From CBDDHT01 sp965227905 (GTDB lineage Bacteria > Pseudomonadota > Alphaproteobacteria > Rhizobiales > Methyloligellaceae): DNA of 64,000 nt. Position numbers and translations under genes: made by a program. Below the pieces are notes generated by a model. It worked only from the letters and a program-made list of their open reading frames with translations, was not told where the DNA came from and searched no databases. This document shows positions 9,456-18,265 of the stretch, piece by piece. Within the stretch, counting starts at the first letter, position 1; each line of letters opens with the position of its first letter. The stretch spans positions 4,588,001 through 4,652,000 of the forward strand of contig OZ245780.1 of NCBI GenBank assembly GCA_965227905.1. Direction: 5' to 3'.

Positions 9456-10016
9456 ATGACCATGACCACCCCCACAGTCGATAACGGTGTCAATGTAGAA
9501 GCCCTGCTGGGCGCACGCGAAGCACTGACGGAAACCCCCGCAGCAGCGCAGTTCCAATGGCGTGCAACATGCCAATGGAAAGGCGGAACCCACAGCAACT
9601 CCACTGTTGAAGGGTTCTTCGGCCTCGGCGAAGAGCAGAGCCACAAGACAACCTTCAAATTCGACGCCGATCACCCAGAACTCTTTGCGTCCGAAGACCG
9701 TGGTGCAACGCCAGTCGAGTACATTCTGGTTGGTCTGGCCAGTTGCCTGACTGCCGGCATTGCCGCCGTTGCCCAGCATCGCGGCATTCAACTTCGCTCT
9801 GTCGACGCAACCCTGGAAGGTCAGATGGACATACAGGGCATCCTCGGCATCGACAGCGATGTGCGAAACGGTTTCGACGGCATCAAGGTCTCCTTCGAAG
9901 TCGATGCCGATGCCACGCGCGAAGAAATCGAGGCGCTCGTGGCGCAGTCGCAGAAGCGCTCAGCCGTCTATGACATCGTCACCAATCCGACGAACGTTTC
10001 TGTCGAAGTGAAGTAG
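9456..10016 (+). CDS. OsmC-family protein (resolving Cys replaced)
   Basis: 186-aa OsmC/Ohr-like protein. The peroxidatic-type cysteine is in LVGLASCLTAGIAA; at the second conserved position, where the neighbour at 15753 has RCPVYN, this protein has RSAVYD, so the usual Cys pair is incomplete. ATG 9456 has an AAGGAGA ribosome site; the 13-residue upstream extension is not needed. OsmC proteins reduce organic hydroperoxides or bind thiol/acyl metabolites, and several are linked to sulfur metabolism. It lies 31 bp upstream of the flavin monooxygenase, suggesting an operon. The single Cys argues against classical peroxidase cycling and for a binding or carrier role (inference). Confidence 0.88.
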   Translation: MTMTTPTVDNGVNVEALLGAREALTETPAAAQFQWRATCQWKGGTHSNSTVEGFFGLGEEQSHKTTFKFDADHPELFASEDRGATPVEYILVGLASCLTAGIAAVAQHRGIQLRSVDATLEGQMDIQGILGIDSDVRNGFDGIKVSFEVDADATREEIEALVAQSQKRSAVYDIVTNPTNVSVEVK

Positions 10017-10047
10017 TCCGGACCGGTCCGGACAGGGAGCGAGTTTC

Positions 10048-11352
10048 ATGCGCAAAACAACCACAGTGATCATCGGTGCCGGACATGCCGGACTTGCGAT
10101 GAGCCGGTGCCTGAGCGAGCGTTCGGTAGACCATGTTCTGCTAGAGCGTGGCGAAGTCGCCAATGCGTGGAAGACCGAGCGCTGGGACTCGCTCCGTTTA
10201 CTGACCCCCAATTGGCAAAGCCGCCTTCCCGGATACACCTATCAAGGTATCGATCCGGACGGGTATCGCACGATGCCCGAGGTCATCGAATTTCTGGAGC
10301 ACTACGCCCAATCCATTGCAGCGCCCGTGGAAAGCCGCACGGAGGTTGTGTCTGTCACGAAGCCTGACGACAACTATCTCGTTTCGACCAACCGCGGTGA
10401 TTGGCTTTGCAAGACGCTCGTCATCGCAAGCGGTGCATGCAATATCCCGACAATACCGAAATTCGCAGACGAGGTTCCTACTTCAATCGCGTCTCTCACA
10501 CCAATGGACTACCACAATCCAGATCAGCTTGAAGATGGTGGTGTCCTCGTAGTCGGAGCCTCTGCAACCGGCATCCAGCTTGCCGATGAAATCCATCGCT
10601 CGGGACGCTCGGTGACCCTGTCGGTGGGGGAGCATATTCGTGCACCGCGAATGTACCGCGGCCGAGATATCCAGTGGTGGATGGACGTCACCGGAGTCCA
10701 CGACGAGCGCTGGGACGAAATCGATGATATCGCCCGGGCGCGGAAAGTCCCATCATTGCAGCTGATCGGTTCGCCCGATCACGAGACGCTTGATCTCAAC
10801 GCCCTAACCCGGGCTGGTGTTAAGCTTGTCGGACCGATCGCGGGCGTGACCAACGGGAAGGCCCAGTTTTCCGGTTCGCTGAAAAATCAGTGCGCCATGT
10901 CGGATCTGAAGATGAACCGGTTGCTCGATAGCTTTGATACATGGTCTGCTGAGCGTGGCCTCGGGTCCGAATTCGGATGGCCTGACCGGTTCGAGCCGAC
11001 GCGCGTCGAAGCATCGCCGGCCTTAGGTCTGGACCTCTTGTCGGGCGACATTCGCACGATCATCTGGGCAACCGGCTATCGGCCGGATTATTCATGGCTC
11101 AAGGTGCCGGTGCTCAATCGAAAAGGACAGATCAGACACGATGGTGGAGTGACCTCATCGGCCGGAATGTACCTCATGGGTATGCAGTTCCTGAGGCGCC
11201 GTAAGTCGGCTCTCATCGATGGTGCGGGTGATGACGCCAGAGATCTCAGCAATCATCTGAAGTCATTTCTGGATGCTACGCCAACCCTGTCAGATTTGAG
11301 CGCCTCAACAGCGAACAACCGCGGCATTAATCAGTACCACTGCGCTTTCTAA
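10048..11352 (+). CDS. FAD/NAD(P)-dependent monooxygenase-like oxidoreductase
   Basis: 434-aa flavoprotein of the flavin-containing/Baeyer-Villiger monooxygenase superfamily. It has an N-terminal FAD Rossmann motif (VIIGAGHAGLAMSRCL), a second NAD(P) Rossmann motif (VLVVGASATGIQLADEI) and a C-terminal ATG motif (IIWATGYRPDYSWL). It directly follows the OsmC gene and converges with the TauD-like gene, whose stop is 9 bp away. Relatives oxidise sulfur or nitrogen atoms or activate ketones. Given the neighbouring methanethiol oxidase operon, a sulfur-containing substrate is plausible but unproven. Confidence 0.88.
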   Translation: MRKTTTVIIGAGHAGLAMSRCLSERSVDHVLLERGEVANAWKTERWDSLRLLTPNWQSRLPGYTYQGIDPDGYRTMPEVIEFLEHYAQSIAAPVESRTEVVSVTKPDDNYLVSTNRGDWLCKTLVIASGACNIPTIPKFADEVPTSIASLTPMDYHNPDQLEDGGVLVVGASATGIQLADEIHRSGRSVTLSVGEHIRAPRMYRGRDIQWWMDVTGVHDERWDEIDDIARARKVPSLQLIGSPDHETLDLNALTRAGVKLVGPIAGVTNGKAQFSGSLKNQCAMSDLKMNRLLDSFDTWSAERGLGSEFGWPDRFEPTRVEASPALGLDLLSGDIRTIIWATGYRPDYSWLKVPVLNRKGQIRHDGGVTSSAGMYLMGMQFLRRRKSALIDGAGDDARDLSNHLKSFLDATPTLSDLSASTANNRGINQYHCAF

Positions 11353-11361
11353 TCGCGTGCA

Positions 11362-12279
11362 CTACGCAGGTGGATCATCTGCACGAACCTGTGTGCGATG
11401 CATGATGCGACGCGCACTCGACGAGAATGCCTCGCGGCGATGCATGACGCACCGATTGTCCCAGATTAGCAAGTCTCCGACGTCCCATCGATGATGCCAC
11501 GCGTTTTGTCCCAACCCATCGGTATGTGCCCACAGCGCATCGAGAAGCTCTTCAGAATCTGCAATGCTCAGGCCATCGATATAGGTGTTCTGCCGACGAC
11601 CAATGTAGAGCGCCTTACGCCCTGTCTCCGGATGGGTACGGACAATCGGATGACTGGTCCCCGGGAGGCGCGCTACATCAAACGTGCCGTTCGCCGTCGC
11701 TTCTGCCAACGAGGGACCATCACCGCGGTCGAAACCATCAAGCGTGTACTTTGTATCATGCTTGATCGTGCGCCCCAGGACAGACTCTCTCAGAGCGTCC
11801 GGCAGCGTCTCATATGCCGTATACATGTTCAGAAATCCGGTATCACCCCCGGCATTGGGTACTTCCAGAGAGTAGAGACAACTGGCCTTTGGCGGCACCG
11901 GCGCATACGCCATATCCGTATGCCAAAGGCACTCGCCGTCGCCCAGCGAGCCGATAAGTCGGCCATTCTCCACGACATTCGAGATCACGAACATCTCGGG
12001 CAGGCCGTCCACAAAAGCTTTACCGTGACCGGGAACCGGCGCGATATCCAGATCCCCGAAACGACGGCTGAACGAAATCATCTGAGGGTCCGTCAAACAC
12101 TGTTTGCGAAACAACAGTACCTGATGATCGAGCCAGGCATGAGACATCGTCAAGAAGTCATCGTCGCTCAAGGGTTGGCTGAGATCGAGCCCTCGGATTT
12201 CGGCACCAATTCCAGCGGAAACCGGATGAACCTCGACCGTTATGCGATCGTCGTGAGGCGCATTGAGTGGTTCAGCCAT
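11362..12279 (-). CDS. TauD/TfdA-family 2-oxoglutarate-dependent dioxygenase
   Basis: 305-aa non-heme Fe(II) dioxygenase. The facial triad is visible: the HxD pair in CLWHTDMAY and the distal His in WDNRCVMHRREAF, followed by the Arg (SARRIMHRTQV) that binds 2-oxoglutarate. The N-terminus (VHPVSAGIGAEIRGLDLSQP) is typical. TauD releases sulfite from taurine, TfdA cleaves a phenoxyacetate ether; others act on sulfate esters or small aromatic acids. It is divergent from a LysR gene, with LysR-type palindromes in the shared promoter, so probably regulated by it. A sulfonate or sulfate-ester role would fit the block but is not proven. Confidence 0.9.
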   Translation of the reverse strand: MAEPLNAPHDDRITVEVHPVSAGIGAEIRGLDLSQPLSDDDFLTMSHAWLDHQVLLFRKQCLTDPQMISFSRRFGDLDIAPVPGHGKAFVDGLPEMFVISNVVENGRLIGSLGDGECLWHTDMAYAPVPPKASCLYSLEVPNAGGDTGFLNMYTAYETLPDALRESVLGRTIKHDTKYTLDGFDRGDGPSLAEATANGTFDVARLPGTSHPIVRTHPETGRKALYIGRRQNTYIDGLSIADSEELLDALWAHTDGLGQNAWHHRWDVGDLLIWDNRCVMHRREAFSSSARRIMHRTQVRADDPPA

Positions 12280-12408
12280 CTGACGGGCCCCTCTTAAGCC
12301 TGCGCAGAATTCAGTGTCAGTGCCTCAGTCGGAAACCGACACAACGCGTTCATGAACGCCCAACTGCTCAGAACAGGCTAAGCAAATGGTACTGATAGGT
12401 CCAATACG

Positions 12409-12442
12409 GATATGCTAAATTTTTGATATGGAAATCATATCA
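12409..12442. promoter_or_regulatory. Candidate LysR operator between tauD-like and LysR genes
   Basis: GATATG (12426-12431) and CATATC (12437-12442) form a perfect inverted repeat with a 5-nt centre, matching the LysR T-N11-A pattern; an extra GATATG lies at 12409-12414. Its location in the divergent intergenic region fits autoregulation plus control of the dioxygenase gene. Confidence 0.6.
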
Positions 12443-12491
12443 CCATAGTCTATAGTGCCGCTCTCAATTCGGAGCATCGCGGTGGCCACTC

Positions 12492-13397
12492 ATGCCGAAC
12501 ATCCCACAACTGGTTAGATTTGTTGCCGTCGCGGAAGAGCTCAACTTCCGCAAGGCCGCCGCGCGCTTACACATATCCCAACCGCCTCTCAGCAATTCGA
12601 TTCAACAACTCGAGGATGAACTCGGCACTGTCTTGCTGAAACGAAGCCGGCATTCTGTCGAACTGACGCGCTCAGGGACGATCTTCCTGGAGAAAGCCAG
12701 ATCAATCCTCGCTCAGTTATCCGATGCGGTCGACGTGACGAGAGCGGTTGATCGTGGCGTCAGCGGCCGGATTGCAATCGGGTTCAACCCGACGTCGAGC
12801 TATTGTGTACTACCGCGCATCATTCGGAATTATCGCGCCAAGCACCCTGATGTTAGCTTTAAGTTCGAAGAGCTGGCGACTGCCGAGCAAGAGGACGCCT
12901 TGCGCCAAAAGCGCATCGATGCGGCTCTTTTTCTAGCACCTACAGTCTTGAAGAATGGAATTCGGCAAGAGATCTTCCTGAAAGAGCGCCTAGTCGCTGT
13001 CCTGCCAGAGGATCATCCGCTGGCAGCAGAGGAGAAGGTCGCGCTCCGCCATCTTCGCCATGAACAGTTCATCTTTCTTCCCTCCCGTTGGGGCACCGGC
13101 TACCAGGCGCGAGTGCTTCATGCCTGTCAGGAAGCCGGATTCACCCCCGATGTGGTGCAGGAAGTCGATCGCGTCCATACGCTGGTCAGCCTCGTTGCCG
13201 CCGGCCTCGGCATCGCGCTCTGTCCGATTTCGTTGACCAGTTTCCGGCCTCCTGGAGCGGCATTCCGGTTCCTGGAAGACCCATCCTCGCTATTTCACGT
13301 CGAGTTCGGCGTTTCGTGCCGCGACGACGACCAGTCGGCTCTGACTGCCGCATTCATCGACCAGGCGCACGAGGTCGGGCAGATCCTGGCCAATTAG
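12492..13397 (+). CDS. LysR-family transcriptional regulator
   Basis: 301 aa with an N-terminal winged HTH (FVAVAEELNFRKAAARLHIS, then PPLSNSIQQLEDELG) and a periplasmic-binding-protein-like effector domain from about residue 90. It is divergent from the TauD-like dioxygenase and upstream of the methanethiol oxidase operon on the same strand (109-bp gap), so it could control either. The palindrome just upstream of its ATG is the likely binding site. The ribosome site is weak. Sequence of the effector domain (IAIGFNPTSSYCVLPRIIRN) does not reveal the inducer. Confidence 0.92.
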   Translation: MPNIPQLVRFVAVAEELNFRKAAARLHISQPPLSNSIQQLEDELGTVLLKRSRHSVELTRSGTIFLEKARSILAQLSDAVDVTRAVDRGVSGRIAIGFNPTSSYCVLPRIIRNYRAKHPDVSFKFEELATAEQEDALRQKRIDAALFLAPTVLKNGIRQEIFLKERLVAVLPEDHPLAAEEKVALRHLRHEQFIFLPSRWGTGYQARVLHACQEAGFTPDVVQEVDRVHTLVSLVAAGLGIALCPISLTSFRPPGAAFRFLEDPSSLFHVEFGVSCRDDDQSALTAAFIDQAHEVGQILAN

Positions 13398-13506
13398 GAC
13401 GGTTGATTTTTCGCGCTATTCGAAGCGCCTGAACCGCATTTGAGCGGAACACACAATGACCAATCAAGGCGTCTCAGCGCCGACAAGTTAGATATGAGGA
13501 TTGACA

Positions 13507-14880
13507 GTGGCAGAGAACGGAATGGAAAACGGAAAAGAATGCTGTGGACCGGGTTATGCCTCGCCTGCGGAAGCCATGAAGGCACCAAGAGAAAAGCTTC
13601 TCTATACGGTCGCTCTCTATATCGGAACCGGCATCCAGAAGCCTGACTATCTTGCAACAATCGATGCGGACCCTGACAGCCCGACCTACAGTCAGGTGAT
13701 CAGCCGTTTGGAAATGCCGGGCATCGGCGACGAGCTCCATCATATGGGCTGGAACGCCTGCTCATCCTGTCATCACGATGCGACGAAGGAACGTCGCTAC
13801 CTGATCGTTCCTGGTGTGCGCAGTTCCAACCTGCATATCGTCGACTGCGGAGACGACCCCAGAAATCCAAAACTACACAAGGTGATCGAGGGGTCGGAAA
13901 TCAAAGCCAAGACCAATCTCTCGGCCCCGCATACTGTCCATTGCCTCGGTGCGGACATCATCATTTCGATGCTTGGGGACGCGCAGGGCGAAGCGCCCGG
14001 CGGTTTCCTTCATTTGAATGAGGACTTCGAGATTGTCGGCCGCTGGGAGAACGACCTCGGCGGAATGAAATTCAACTATGATTTCTGGTATCAGCCGCGC
14101 CACAATGTGATGGTCTCAAGCGAATGGGCAGCACCAAACACCTTTATGCCGGGTTTCGATCTGGAGGAGGTTGGTCATCTTAAATATGGGCGCGAGCTGC
14201 ATTTTTGGGATTTCGAGAACAAGCGCGTCGAGAACAGCGTCTATCTTGGCGAAGATGGTCTTGTTCCTCTCGAAGTCCGGTTTCACCACGACCCAGACTC
14301 AAGCCATGGCTTTGTCGGTGCGGCGCTCTCATCCAATATCATTCACTGGTACAAGAAGGACGGTGAATGGATCTGGGAAAAGATCATCGACGTGGAGAAT
14401 GAGCCGCATCCTGAATGGCCAATCCCCGTTCCCGGCTTGATCAGCGTCATCCTTCTCTCCATGGACGACCGGTTCCTCTATTTCTGCAACTGGCTGCATG
14501 GCGATATCCGCCAGTACGACATCTCCGATCCATCCAATCCCAAATTCACGGGTCAGGTTTGGATGGGAGGCCTGCTCGGCAAAGCGCCGGAGGTCAATGG
14601 CCGCAGGATCACTGGAGGTCCTCAGATGATTCAGATGTCACTCGATGGCAAGCGACTCTATGTGACGACATCACTCTTCTCTACCTGGGACAACCAGTTC
14701 TATCCCGATATCCGCCACAATGGCGGCTGCATGCTGATGGTCGACTGCGATACCGAAAATGGTGGCATGGAGATCAACAAGGACTTCTTCGTTGATTTCG
14801 GCAAGGAGCCGCACGGCCCGGCGCGTTGCCATGAGACCCGTTATCCGGGAGGTGACTGCACTTCGGACATTTGGGTGTAA
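13507..14880 (+). CDS. mtoX: Methanethiol oxidase / selenium-binding protein 56 family
   Basis: 457-aa protein of the SBP56 family. Conserved landmarks include ECCGPGYASPAEAMKAPREK near the N-terminus, the CxxC-like WNACSSCHHD, HCLGADIIISMLGDAQGEAP, NTFMPGFDLEEV, LHFWDF and the C-terminal GPARCHETRYPGGDCTSDIW. The best-characterised bacterial member, MtoX of Hyphomicrobium, converts methanethiol to formaldehyde, sulfide and hydrogen peroxide. GTG 13507 is preferred (AGGA 6 nt upstream) over TTG 13501, which abuts the ribosome site. It heads an operon with ferredoxin, CoA-binding and OsmC genes. No clear signal peptide is visible. Methanethiol oxidation is inferred from family; selenium binding alone is a weaker alternative. 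Confidence 0.88.
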   Translation: MAENGMENGKECCGPGYASPAEAMKAPREKLLYTVALYIGTGIQKPDYLATIDADPDSPTYSQVISRLEMPGIGDELHHMGWNACSSCHHDATKERRYLIVPGVRSSNLHIVDCGDDPRNPKLHKVIEGSEIKAKTNLSAPHTVHCLGADIIISMLGDAQGEAPGGFLHLNEDFEIVGRWENDLGGMKFNYDFWYQPRHNVMVSSEWAAPNTFMPGFDLEEVGHLKYGRELHFWDFENKRVENSVYLGEDGLVPLEVRFHHDPDSSHGFVGAALSSNIIHWYKKDGEWIWEKIIDVENEPHPEWPIPVPGLISVILLSMDDRFLYFCNWLHGDIRQYDISDPSNPKFTGQVWMGGLLGKAPEVNGRRITGGPQMIQMSLDGKRLYVTTSLFSTWDNQFYPDIRHNGGCMLMVDCDTENGGMEINKDFFVDFGKEPHGPARCHETRYPGGDCTSDIWV

Positions 14881-14886
14881 CGACTG

Positions 14887-15279
14887 ATGAGTGATGCAGA
14901 CAATGCGCGGCGTTACACAATTACGCTGGCCAACCAGGACGGGCAATCGTTTGAGGTCGACGGCCGCAGACCGATCCTGAATGCGCTCGAAGAACAGGGC
15001 GTTTCCCTCCCCTATGGCTGCCGTTATGGGGGATGCATCTCCTGCGCTGCAAAGCTTCTGGAGGGCGAGGTCGATCAGAGCGCGGGCGTTGCACTCAATG
15101 GCCGCCAATTAAACGACGGTTACGTGCTGCTATGCATAGCACGGCCGAAGAGCGATTGCGTTTTCGACGTCGGTGTCGAGAGCCATGACAAACTCTACCG
15201 AAATCCGTTTCAGAGCCCACTTAAGCCAGACGAGCTGAAGCCCGGCATACGGGCAGAAACTTGTGAGGATGCACAATGA
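14887..15279 (+). CDS. Plant-type [2Fe-2S] ferredoxin
   Basis: 130 aa with the plant-type cluster motif C-x4-C-x2-C (GCRYGGCISC, around residues 45-53) and the fourth Cys in YVLLCIARP. It begins 6 bp after the mtoX stop and its stop overlaps the next start (ATGA), so it is co-translated with both neighbours. A C-terminal extension of about 25 residues after the ferredoxin fold is slightly long. It probably carries electrons for an enzyme of this block. No dedicated reductase is encoded beside it, unless the flavin protein at 10048 serves. Confidence 0.92.
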   Translation: MSDADNARRYTITLANQDGQSFEVDGRRPILNALEEQGVSLPYGCRYGGCISCAAKLLEGEVDQSAGVALNGRQLNDGYVLLCIARPKSDCVFDVGVESHDKLYRNPFQSPLKPDELKPGIRAETCEDAQ

Positions 15280-15725
15280 ACCATAATCAAGACTATCCGT
15301 CGGACTACCTGGCCGACATCCTCAAGGAAGTGAAGACGATCGCCATGGTCGGCGCGAGTCCGGATCCGACGAAGTTTAGTTACGGAGTTCTGCGAGTCTT
15401 GCATGAGACGGGCTATGACATGGTACCGGTCAATCCAAATCACGCTGGCAAGGAGATTCGGGGATTGCCGGTTTACGAGTCGCTCGAATCTATTGATCGA
15501 CCGGTGGATATGGTGCAGGTCTTTCGCAGTTCCGATGCGGCCTACGGTATCGCAGAAGAGGCAGTCAAGATCGGCGCCAAGGTGCTTTGGATGCAACTCG
15601 GCGTCCGCAATGATGAAGCCGCTGCTCTTGCTGAGGAAGCTGGCATGAGAGTTGTTATGGATCGCTGTCCCAAGATCGAGCTCTTTCGCCCCTTCTGGAA
15701 GCCGCGCCTGAACCAGAAGATTTAG
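15276..15725 (+). CDS. CoA-binding domain protein (YccU-like)
   Basis: 149-aa Rossmann-fold CoA-binding protein: TIAMVGASPDPTKFSYGVLR, then DMVPVNPNHAGKEIRGLPVY and a C-terminal VVMDRCPKIE with the conserved Cys. The ATG overlaps the ferredoxin stop (ATGA), indicating translational coupling. Stand-alone CoA-binding proteins of this size have no established enzymatic role; they are thought to bind CoA or a CoA thioester. In this operon a link to thiol/CoA redox state is plausible (inference). Confidence 0.88.
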   Translation: MNHNQDYPSDYLADILKEVKTIAMVGASPDPTKFSYGVLRVLHETGYDMVPVNPNHAGKEIRGLPVYESLESIDRPVDMVQVFRSSDAAYGIAEEAVKIGAKVLWMQLGVRNDEAAALAEEAGMRVVMDRCPKIELFRPFWKPRLNQKI

Positions 15726-15752
15726 ATCGACTTGCAGACAGGGAGCCAAATA

Positions 15753-16238
15753 GTGTCCAGACCTCCGAAAAATCCGGAACCACAATTGCGCACGGTCCGC
15801 GCCTCGGGGAGCCGCAATGGCGCGTTCCGAACCGACGTCGGCATCCGCGACTTTGATTTCATCATCGATGAGCCGGAAAAACTCGGCGGCAAGAACCTTG
15901 CGCCGACGCCGATGGAATATGTCGCCGGCGCCCTTGGCGGCTGTTTCAATGTCACCATCGAAATGGTGGCTAAAGATCAGGCATTCGGCCTGAACGACCT
16001 GGACATCTATTGCGAAGGCGTCGTCGATCACCGCGGACTGTTCGGTACCGCCGATGTCTCACCGCATTTCCAAAGCGCCAAGGTCGACATTTACCTCGCC
16101 ACAGACGAACCGGATAGCCGCCGCTCTGAGCTTGAGCAGGAATCTCTGGTGCGCTGCCCCGTTTACAATCTTATCAAGGATTCTGGCGCACCGATTGACG
16201 TCAACTGGTTCTACAATCAAAAAAGGGAAGAAGCCTGA
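15753..16238 (+). CDS. OsmC-family protein (canonical Cys pair)
   Basis: 161 aa. Both conserved OsmC cysteines are present: ALGGCFNVTIE and VRCPVYNLIKD. GTG 15753 has GGGAG 7 nt upstream; a TTG at 15732 is in frame but has no ribosome site. Fourth gene of the mtoX operon, 27 bp after the CoA-binding gene. Methanethiol oxidation yields H2O2 and sulfide, so a thiol peroxidase or persulfide-handling role would fit. The contrast with the Cys-to-Ser paralogue at 9456 suggests different roles. Confidence 0.88.
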   Translation: MSRPPKNPEPQLRTVRASGSRNGAFRTDVGIRDFDFIIDEPEKLGGKNLAPTPMEYVAGALGGCFNVTIEMVAKDQAFGLNDLDIYCEGVVDHRGLFGTADVSPHFQSAKVDIYLATDEPDSRRSELEQESLVRCPVYNLIKDSGAPIDVNWFYNQKREEA

Positions 16239-16250
16239 CAAGGACTCTTC

Positions 16251-16577
16251 ATGAAGAAATTCTTCAAAATACTCGGGATCGCGCTGGCTGCGCTGATCGT
16301 ATTGGTCGTCGGCATCGGGATCTATGGCTCGACATTGCCCAAACGCGGCAGCGTCACATCAACGCTGACGATGCAGGACAAGACGGTCATCATCCATTCG
16401 TTCGATATCAGTACCAAGAAGAGGGAAGACAGCACGGAGTACACCTTCGGTGACAATGTGCTTGTTGCGAAGGACGGCGCCTTCTTCCTCAACGACAAAG
16501 AGCTTGATCTGGACACCCAGAAATCGATCGAGATCATCCTGTTTGAAGACGGCCGGCTTGAGTTCCAGCGTCCATAG
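16251..16577 (+). CDS. Membrane-anchored hypothetical protein
   Basis: 108 aa: one N-terminal transmembrane anchor (KILGIALAALIVLVVGIGIY) and a small periplasmic domain of about 75 residues predicted to be beta-rich. No recognised family. It starts 12 bp after the OsmC gene and is probably the last gene of the mtoX operon. There is no lipobox Cys. Confidence 0.7.
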   Translation: MKKFFKILGIALAALIVLVVGIGIYGSTLPKRGSVTSTLTMQDKTVIIHSFDISTKKREDSTEYTFGDNVLVAKDGAFFLNDKELDLDTQKSIEIILFEDGRLEFQRP

Positions 16578-16747
16578 CAGATGACCTTTTCGGATGAATT
16601 TCCATTGGGAATTCGCTCTTCATTGCCGACATTGAAGAGGTGACGCTTTTTGCAACTGACAGTCGCTTCATCCCCGCGTCTATGAATTGATGTGGGAATC
16701 TGCGGCAAATTGCATAGTGTGTCGCCAATCAAACGCCCGTTCCAACA

Positions 16748-18265
16748 ATGGGCTCCACCTTCCGTGCAATCATGAGCAATACGATCAAGAGTCCCGAAAA
16801 TCGATATGTGAATGATCTCCGACGATTCGGATTCAGTCAGGCACAGGTCATCAAGGTTCGGAGCACGATCGTTCCAATCGGATTGTCCCTGCTGTTTCTC
16901 GCTTTTGTTGCCGCTTATGTCGGCAGCGGATATGCCTCAGTCGATTCAGAAATTTTGATCATTGCCACCGCGGCGGTCGTTGGCGGCTACATGGCGCTCA
17001 ATATCGGTGCCAACGATGTTGCCAACAATATGGGGCCTGCCGTCGGCGGCAAGGTTCTGACCGTTGCTGCCGCTGTAGCGATCGCGGCGATTTGTGAAAC
17101 CGCCGGTGCATTGCTGGCCGGCGGCGACGTCGTCAGAACCGTTTCCAAAGGCATCATCGCGCCGGGCGAAACGATCAGTGTAATCGATTTCAGATATCTG
17201 ATGCTGAGTGCCCTGCTTGCTGCGGCCCTTTGGATCAATCTGGCCACGATCCTCAGCGCACCCGTCTCGACGACACATGCCATAGTCGGTGGTGTTCTGG
17301 GCGCCGGCATTGCCGCTGGCGGTTTCGGGCTCGTCAACTGGTCAATCATGTCCAAGATCGCTGCGAGTTGGGTGATTTCACCCGTTTTCGGTGCAGCTGT
17401 GTCTGCCGCACTTTTGCTGTTCATTAAGATCAAAGTTCTCAATGCTCAAGATCGGCTGGCTGCAGCTGCCAAATGGGTGCCAGTCCTGATTGCCGTCATG
17501 GCAGCGGCATTCGCCGCCTACATGGCGATGAAGGGCTTGAAGAAAATATGGAAGCCGTCGTCCATCGAAATCGCAGCCTTCTCGGTCGCGATCTATGTTG
17601 CCGCGCTCTATTTGGCGCGTCCCTACATTGCCCGACAGATACAGGGTCTCAAGAACCGAAAAAAAGACATCAATGGGTTGTTCGATCTTCCACTCATTAT
17701 CGGTGTCGCACTGCTGTCATTTGCACACGGTGCCAATGACGTGGCAAACGCGGTCGGACCACTGGCGGCAATCGTCTCGACTGTTGGAGACCAATCCGCA
17801 ATCGCGAGCCAGGTCGCCATTCCATTTTGGGTGATGGTGATCGGCGGCATCGGCATTGCCCTCGGTCTTGCTCTCTTCGGGCCGAAGTTGATCACGATCG
17901 TTGGAGAGAAAATCACGCGGTTGAATTCGCCTCGTGCTTATTGTGTGGCCTTGTCGTCCGCAATCACGGTGCTAATCGCCACGACGCTTGGGCTGCCCGT
18001 CAGTTCAACGCACATCGCCGTCGGTGCCGTTTTCGGAGTGGGATTCCTCCGAGAGTATTCGGAAAATCCGAACAAGCGAAAACTACGGCCCGGACACAAA
18101 CTGAACGCAACCGCACAAGACGCATTCAACAGCCGCAACGTTCGCGGCAAGCGCCGCCTGGTGCGCCGGCGCTTCGTCTTGTCGATCGCAGCCGCCTGGG
18201 TCGTCACCGTCCCGGCGGCAGCAGCACTGGCCGCTATGATTTATGCTGGTCTGCAGCTTCTGTGA
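16748..18265 (+). CDS. PiT-family inorganic phosphate transporter
   Basis: 505-aa polytopic permease with the duplicated PiT signature: ALNIGANDVANNMGPAVGG in the first half and FAHGANDVANAVGPLAA in the second. PiT proteins import metal-phosphate with protons; a few (CysP) carry sulfate. It lies between the organosulfur and phosphite blocks, and phosphate is the more likely substrate. The start is uncertain: ATG 16748 and ATG 16772 are both without a good ribosome site. Its 3' end overlaps the convergent Nudix gene by 32 bp. Confidence 0.9.
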   Translation: MGSTFRAIMSNTIKSPENRYVNDLRRFGFSQAQVIKVRSTIVPIGLSLLFLAFVAAYVGSGYASVDSEILIIATAAVVGGYMALNIGANDVANNMGPAVGGKVLTVAAAVAIAAICETAGALLAGGDVVRTVSKGIIAPGETISVIDFRYLMLSALLAAALWINLATILSAPVSTTHAIVGGVLGAGIAAGGFGLVNWSIMSKIAASWVISPVFGAAVSAALLLFIKIKVLNAQDRLAAAAKWVPVLIAVMAAAFAAYMAMKGLKKIWKPSSIEIAAFSVAIYVAALYLARPYIARQIQGLKNRKKDINGLFDLPLIIGVALLSFAHGANDVANAVGPLAAIVSTVGDQSAIASQVAIPFWVMVIGGIGIALGLALFGPKLITIVGEKITRLNSPRAYCVALSSAITVLIATTLGLPVSSTHIAVGAVFGVGFLREYSENPNKRKLRPGHKLNATAQDAFNSRNVRGKRRLVRRRFVLSIAAAWVVTVPAAAALAAMIYAGLQLL

